In this document: positions 6,097 to 9,744 of the stretch, piece after piece | Position numbering within the stretch: position 1 is the stretch's first letter | Layout of the letters: every line of letters begins with the position of its first letter | From: Methylococcaceae bacterium NSP1-2 | Lineage (GTDB): Bacteria > Pseudomonadota > Gammaproteobacteria > Methylococcales > Methylomonadaceae | Reading direction: 5' to 3' | DNA: 9,744 bases | Assembly: GCA_002256685.1 (NCBI GenBank) | Contig: NQJH01000097.1 | Location: 1-9,744, forward strand | Program-made: the position numbers and the translations under genes | Notes under the pieces: model-generated | Databases searched by the model: none | Seen by the model: the letters and a program-made list of their open reading frames with translations, nothing else | Told to the model about the DNA's origin: nothing

Positions 6097-7500
6097 ATGA
6101 AATACGCCAAAATTTTTACGCTAAGAAAACCAATGATCGCCTGTTTTACCGCACTTACATTGCTGTCATTTTCTGTTGTACCTGTTACCAATGCCGCTGA
6201 AAAGCTGGAAAAACCCAATCTTAAACTTGGCTTTATTAAACTCACTGATATGGCACCGTTCGCCATTGCTTACGAAAAAGGCTTTTTTAAAGACGAAGGA
6301 CTGAATGTACAGTTAGAAGCGCAAGCCAACTGGAAAGTAGTATTAGATAGAGTGGTGAGCGGTGAACTAGACGGTTCACACATGTTAGCACCCGTGCCGT
6401 TAGGGGCAAGTGTCGGTTTTGGTGCTAAAGCCGATATTATTACTGCGTTTAGTATGGGCTTAAACGGTAGTGCGATTACCGTATCCAATGATATTTGGAA
6501 ACAAATGAAGCCAAATGTCCCTGTGAAAGACGGTGTTGTGGTGCATCCGATTAAAGCTGATGCACTAAAACCAGTCGTCGATTTATACAAAAGCAAAGGC
6601 AAACCTTTTAACATGGCAATGACCTTTCCTGTGTCTAGCCATAATTTTAAATTGCGTTATTGGTTAGCAGGGGGCGGTATCTCCCCCGGTTATTATGCAC
6701 CGCCACAAGATACCTCAGGACAAGTGGATGCCAGCGTGATGTTGTCAGTGACACCCCCTCCACAAATGCCAGCAACGATGGAAGCAGGCACTATTTTTGG
6801 TTTTTGTGTCGGTGAGCCGTGGAATCAACAAGCGGTCGCAAAAGGCGTGGGTGTGCCTGTCATTACCGATGACGAGATGTGGAAAGATATTCCCGAAAAA
6901 GTTTTCGGTGTCAATAAAGCGTGGGCAGAGAAAAATCCTAAAACCCATGTTGCAGTGGTAAAAGCCTTGATTCGTGCGTCGATGTGGTTGGATGCTGACA
7001 ATAATAAAAACCGCGCCGAAGCGGTGAAAATTTTGTCACAAAGTAAATATGTCGGTGCCGATGAAAAAGTCATTGCTAACAGCATGACGGGTACGTTTGA
7101 GTATGAAAAAGGCGACAAACGCGCCTTACCCGACTTCAACTTATTTTTCCGTAATAACGCCACTTATCCGTATTACAGTGGCGCGGTTTGGTATTTAACC
7201 CAAATGCGTCGTTGGGGACAAATCAACGAATATAAAGACGACGCGTGGTATATCGATACTGCCAAAAAAGTCTATCGTCCTGATATTTATATGCTGGCGG
7301 CTGATGCGCTTGTTGCTGATAAAAAAGCCAAAGCAGAGGATTTTCCCGCTAAAACCGAGACCGGTTTTAAACCTGAACAAGCTTACTTTATTGATGGTGT
7401 TGCCTTTGATGGCACGAAACCAAATGACTATCTGGCTAAATTTGCCATTGGTTTGAAAGGCAAGCAAGTGGTGGCTGGCGGTAAAGTGACGGGTGAATAA
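6097..7500 (+). CDS. nrtA: Nitrate ABC transporter periplasmic substrate-binding protein
   Basis: A 467-residue binding protein of the NrtA/CmpA family, which captures nitrate/nitrite (or bicarbonate in CmpA) for the membrane permease. Residues 1-33 are a Sec signal peptide (charged start, ACFTALTLLSFSVVPV core, cleavage near TNA-AEK). There is no lipobox Cys, so it should be soluble in the periplasm rather than lipid-anchored as in cyanobacteria. Family marks follow: LGFIKLTDMAPFAIAYEKGFF, NWKVVLDRVVSGELDGSHML, MTFPVSSHNFKLRYWLAGGG, the PPPQMPATMEAGTI segment, FCVGEPWN, VFGVNKAWAEKNP, and a C-terminal lobe with RRWGQINEYKDDAWY. GAGG lies 5 nt before the ATG. It is the first gene of nrtABC, behind a sigma-54 promoter, which favours nitrate over bicarbonate. 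A cyanate or other small-anion role cannot be excluded by sequence alone. Confidence 0.93.
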   Translation: MKYAKIFTLRKPMIACFTALTLLSFSVVPVTNAAEKLEKPNLKLGFIKLTDMAPFAIAYEKGFFKDEGLNVQLEAQANWKVVLDRVVSGELDGSHMLAPVPLGASVGFGAKADIITAFSMGLNGSAITVSNDIWKQMKPNVPVKDGVVVHPIKADALKPVVDLYKSKGKPFNMAMTFPVSSHNFKLRYWLAGGGISPGYYAPPQDTSGQVDASVMLSVTPPPQMPATMEAGTIFGFCVGEPWNQQAVAKGVGVPVITDDEMWKDIPEKVFGVNKAWAEKNPKTHVAVVKALIRASMWLDADNNKNRAEAVKILSQSKYVGADEKVIANSMTGTFEYEKGDKRALPDFNLFFRNNATYPYYSGAVWYLTQMRRWGQINEYKDDAWYIDTAKKVYRPDIYMLAADALVADKKAKAEDFPAKTETGFKPEQAYFIDGVAFDGTKPNDYLAKFAIGLKGKQVVAGGKVTGE

Positions 7501-7510
7501 TCACTTTCGA

Positions 7511-7543
7511 AGATCTCCGAAGTTTTGAAAACTTCGGAGGTCT
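7511..7543 (+). repeat. Intra-operon hairpin / REP-like palindrome between nrtA and nrtB
   Basis: The arms AGATCTCCGAAGTTT (7511-7525) and AAACTTCGGAGGTCT (7529-7543) pair over 15 bp with one G-U, around a 3-nt loop. No T run follows, so it should not be an efficient intrinsic terminator. It sits in the only sizeable gap inside the operon, just after the stop of the binding-protein gene, where stable hairpins often protect the upstream mRNA and keep binding protein in excess of permease. It may also be a copy of a dispersed repeat. Confidence 0.85.
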
Positions 7544-7570
7544 GGCTTCAAATCATAAACGGTGACCAAC

Positions 7571-8587
7571 ATGAACAATAAACTGATTAAATTTTTTAAC
7601 CTCGCTGGATTAACATGGTTTGTACCCATAGTCAAAATCTGTGCAGGTGACAATCCTACGCAACAAATTCGGCAAATGTGGCTGATTATCGGCGTGCCGA
7701 TTGTGGCTTTTATCATTTTTTTAAGCTTGTGGAGTGCGTCCGCTAGTCGAATCAATACTAGCTTAGGTGCGATTCCAGGTCCTAGCGCGGTGTGGCATGA
7801 ATTTGGCGGCTTATTGGATGAACACACCGCCGAACGGCAAAAAGAACAAGAGTTTTACCAGCAGCAACTGCAAGAAAATCAAGAAACCTTAACTAAAGAC
7901 CCTAAAGCTGAAGTCAATACTTTTGTTTATACCGGTAAATCAACCTATTTAGATCAAATTTTCACCAGTCTGTACACCGTTTTTACTGGTTTTATTCTGG
8001 CTACGCTGCTTGCTGTACCGTTGGGGATTTTATGCGGTATGAGTGAGACCTTTCGCACCGCATTGAATCCGTTGATTCAAATCTTTAAACCTGTTTCACC
8101 ATTAGCATGGTTGCCTATTGTGACCTTAACAGTGAGTGCGTTATACCAGACCAGCGATGATTCGTGGTTTGATAAATCGTTTTTAACCTCAGCGATTACC
8201 GTGACGTTATGTTCTTTGTGGCCAACCTTGATTAATACCACCGTTGGTGTCGCGTCGATTGATAAAGATTTAGTCAATGTTGGCAAAGTATTACGCTTGA
8301 GTTGGAGTACGCAAATTAGAAAAATCATTCTGCCATCGGCGTTACCGTATATTTTTACCGGTATGCGCTTGTCATTGGGCGTGGGTTGGATGGTGTTAAT
8401 TGCCGCCGAAATGTTGGCACAAAATCCCGGTCTTGGAAAATTTGTCTGGGATGAATTTCAAAATGGCAGTTCACAATCGCTAGGTAGAATTATGGTCGCC
8501 GTGTTTACCATCGGCATTATAGGTTTTGCATTAGATCGCGTGATGCAAACCTTGCAAAATCTGTTTTCTTTCGGTAAACCCCAGTAG
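7571..8587 (+). CDS. nrtB: Nitrate ABC transporter permease
   Basis: A 338-residue inner-membrane permease of the binding-protein-dependent (BPD_transp_1) type, NrtB branch. A first membrane helix lies at about residues 37-55 (WLIIGVPIVAFIIFLSLW). A Glu/Gln/Lys-rich stretch of about 35 residues follows (from DEHTAERQKEQ to KDPKAEVN), then the transport core from about 123: SLYTVFTGFILATLLAVPLGIL, FKPVSPLAWLPIVTL, ITVTLCSLWPTLINTTVGV. The EAA-type coupling loop KVLRLSWSTQIRKIILPSALP is followed by GVGWMVLIAAEML and the family-typical GLGKFVWDEFQNG. I place the start at ATG 7571 because GGTGA (7561-7565) sits 5 nt before it. The in-frame GTG at 7562 lies inside that ribosome site and would add three residues. 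It follows nrtA across the hairpin and precedes the ATPase gene by 8 nt. Confidence 0.93.
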   Translation: MNNKLIKFFNLAGLTWFVPIVKICAGDNPTQQIRQMWLIIGVPIVAFIIFLSLWSASASRINTSLGAIPGPSAVWHEFGGLLDEHTAERQKEQEFYQQQLQENQETLTKDPKAEVNTFVYTGKSTYLDQIFTSLYTVFTGFILATLLAVPLGILCGMSETFRTALNPLIQIFKPVSPLAWLPIVTLTVSALYQTSDDSWFDKSFLTSAITVTLCSLWPTLINTTVGVASIDKDLVNVGKVLRLSWSTQIRKIILPSALPYIFTGMRLSLGVGWMVLIAAEMLAQNPGLGKFVWDEFQNGSSQSLGRIMVAVFTIGIIGFALDRVMQTLQNLFSFGKPQ

Positions 8588-8595
8588 GTGATGTG

Positions 8596-9744
8596 ATGTC
8601 GGTCATTCAATTGAAAAATATGTCACAACCCGTACCAGAGCATAATTTGATGAATCCATCTAATGATGAAGCACAGCCCGTCATCGAACTTAAAGAGGTT
8701 TGTAAAAGTTACGGTGACGGTAATCAGCGCAGTTCCATACTGAAAAATATTAATTTACAGGTGAAAGACGGTGAGTTTATTGCCATCGTTGGTTTTTCAG
8801 GCAGTGGCAAAACCACGTTGATTTCCTTAATTGCCGGTTTACTAAAAGCCGACAGTGGCGACGTATTAAAACAAGGTAAAGCGATCACTGAACCCGGTCC
8901 TGACCGTGGCGTAGTTTTTCAAAATTATTCATTAATGCCGTGGTTGACAGTGTACGAAAACGTTGCGTTGGCAGTGGATCAGATTTTTAAAGACTGGTCA
9001 GCGGCACAACGTAAAGCCCATACTGAAAAATATATTCAAATGGTCAGCTTAACGCCCGCAATGCACAAAAAACCAGCTGAATTGTCAGGTGGTATGCGTC
9101 AACGGGTCAATGTGGCGCGTGCGTTAGCCGCCAGCCCTGATATTTTATTGCTAGATGAACCGTTAAGTGCGTTAGACGCACTGACACGCGGCAATCTGCA
9201 AGATGAAATTTTACAAATTTGGCAACAAGAAAAGAAAACCGTGATTTTAATCACCAATGATGTCGATGAAGCTATTTATATGGCGGATCGTGTTATTCCA
9301 TTAAACCCCGGTCCTGATGCCACTTTTGGTCCTGATTTTCACATTGATATTCCGCGTCCGCGTGATAGAACTGCGTTAAATCACAACGCGGAATTTAAAA
9401 AACTGCGTGCTGAAATTACCCGTTATTTAATGGCAATCGGCATGGAAAAAGCGGGCGAAATCGTTAAAGAGCAAATCGTATTACCCGATGTACGCCCTAA
9501 TACGCAGCATGATTATGCGATATTAAAAAAACCCGCCGCGCATGATTTAGGTAAACCGCGTTATTTAGAATTTTCGCGCTTGTCAAAAATTTATCCTACC
9601 CCGAATGGTAACAGCACCGTTAAAGTGGTCGATGGCTTTGACATGATGCTGAAAAAAGGCGAATTCATTTCCATTATTGGGCATTCGGGTTGTGGTAAAT
9701 CCACCGTATTATCAATGACGGCAGGTTTAACCGACATTTCCGAA
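8596..9744 (+). CDS. Nitrate ABC transporter ATP-binding protein with two fused ATPase domains (3' partial)
   Basis: Open to the window edge, 383 residues seen. The first ATPase domain (about 28-260) has Walker A GFSGSGKTT (66-74, K72), a Q-loop VVFQNYSLMPWLTV (Q109), signature LSGGMRQRVNVARAL (from 163), and Walker B ILLLDEPLSALDA (183-195). The H-loop position reads LITNDVDEA, with N221 in place of His. The following DRVIPLNPGPDATFGPDF is typical of NrtC/NrtD. After a linker (about 260-322), a second domain starts at YLEFSRLSKIY, with Walker A GHSGCGKST (362-370, K368), and is cut off. In cyanobacteria these are separate proteins (NrtC, NrtD), and NrtC ends in a NrtA-like domain instead; here the two ATPases are in one chain. 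AGGTG lies 5 nt before the ATG. Because neither nrtC nor nrtD fits alone, I give no symbol. Confidence 0.9.
   Translation, partial: MSVIQLKNMSQPVPEHNLMNPSNDEAQPVIELKEVCKSYGDGNQRSSILKNINLQVKDGEFIAIVGFSGSGKTTLISLIAGLLKADSGDVLKQGKAITEPGPDRGVVFQNYSLMPWLTVYENVALAVDQIFKDWSAAQRKAHTEKYIQMVSLTPAMHKKPAELSGGMRQRVNVARALAASPDILLLDEPLSALDALTRGNLQDEILQIWQQEKKTVILITNDVDEAIYMADRVIPLNPGPDATFGPDFHIDIPRPRDRTALNHNAEFKKLRAEITRYLMAIGMEKAGEIVKEQIVLPDVRPNTQHDYAILKKPAAHDLGKPRYLEFSRLSKIYPTPNGNSTVKVVDGFDMMLKKGEFISIIGHSGCGKSTVLSMTAGLTDISE

Noticed and set aside
7562..7570. GTG start for nrtB at 7562
   Set aside because: It overlaps GGTGA, which fits better as the ribosome site for ATG 7571.
1..9744. CRISPR array, tRNA, insertion sequence or toxin-antitoxin pair
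   Set aside because: No regularly spaced repeats, no cloverleaf noticed, and no transposase or toxin-like gene in any recognised ORF. The NYN gene could recall defence nucleases, but it is broken and has no defence neighbours.

Overview
The window looks like a chromosomal segment of a gammaproteobacterium with moderate, slightly AT-leaning base composition. The envC-type/ctpA pair, the BluB-type 5,6-dimethylbenzimidazole synthase, the CopZ/CopA pair and a cyanobacterial-type nitrate ABC transporter behind a sigma-54 promoter would fit an environmental, possibly methanotroph-like lineage (Methylococcales or relatives). That placement is an inference from gene content and protein style only; no marker gene is present.

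Layout. 1-1793: the 3' end of a degenerate LytM (EnvC-like) factor followed by a complete S41 C-terminal processing protease (ctpA), closed by a strong intrinsic terminator at 1817-1854. 1975-2684: a NYN/OST-HTH (LabA-like) gene that has lost the start of its NYN domain and its reading frame, so it is a pseudogene. 2690-3316: bluB, 5 nt behind it. 3227-5458 (minus): a copper-exporting P1B-type ATPase, preceded by the small copper chaperone copZ (5480-5689, minus). bluB and copA converge and overlap by 90 nt. The overlap looks like a deletion scar that fused the two 3' ends: both proteins leave their family sequence at the same point (about 3299-3302). 5690-6096: a divergent regulatory region with a near-perfect sigma-54 promoter at 6008-6023 and an NtrC-like half site upstream. 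6097-9744: nrtA (periplasmic binding protein), a 15-bp hairpin, nrtB (permease), and a double-ATPase ABC protein that runs off the right edge.

How the genes work together. EnvC-like and CtpA belong to envelope and peptidoglycan-hydrolase control. CopZ hands Cu(I) to CopA for export, but this CopA lacks the last metal-site helix. The nrt genes form one operon for high-affinity nitrate (or related oxyanion) import, and the sigma-54 promoter links it to nitrogen status.

The most notable points are the fused bluB/copA 3' ends, the resulting loss of the CopA MxxSS motif, the truncated NYN gene (two deletions within about 1.3 kb), the sigma-54 promoter, the intra-operon hairpin, and the tandem-ATPase protein whose first domain has Asn at the H-loop. 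I found no CRISPR array, tRNA, rRNA or insertion sequence, and no clear new defence system.
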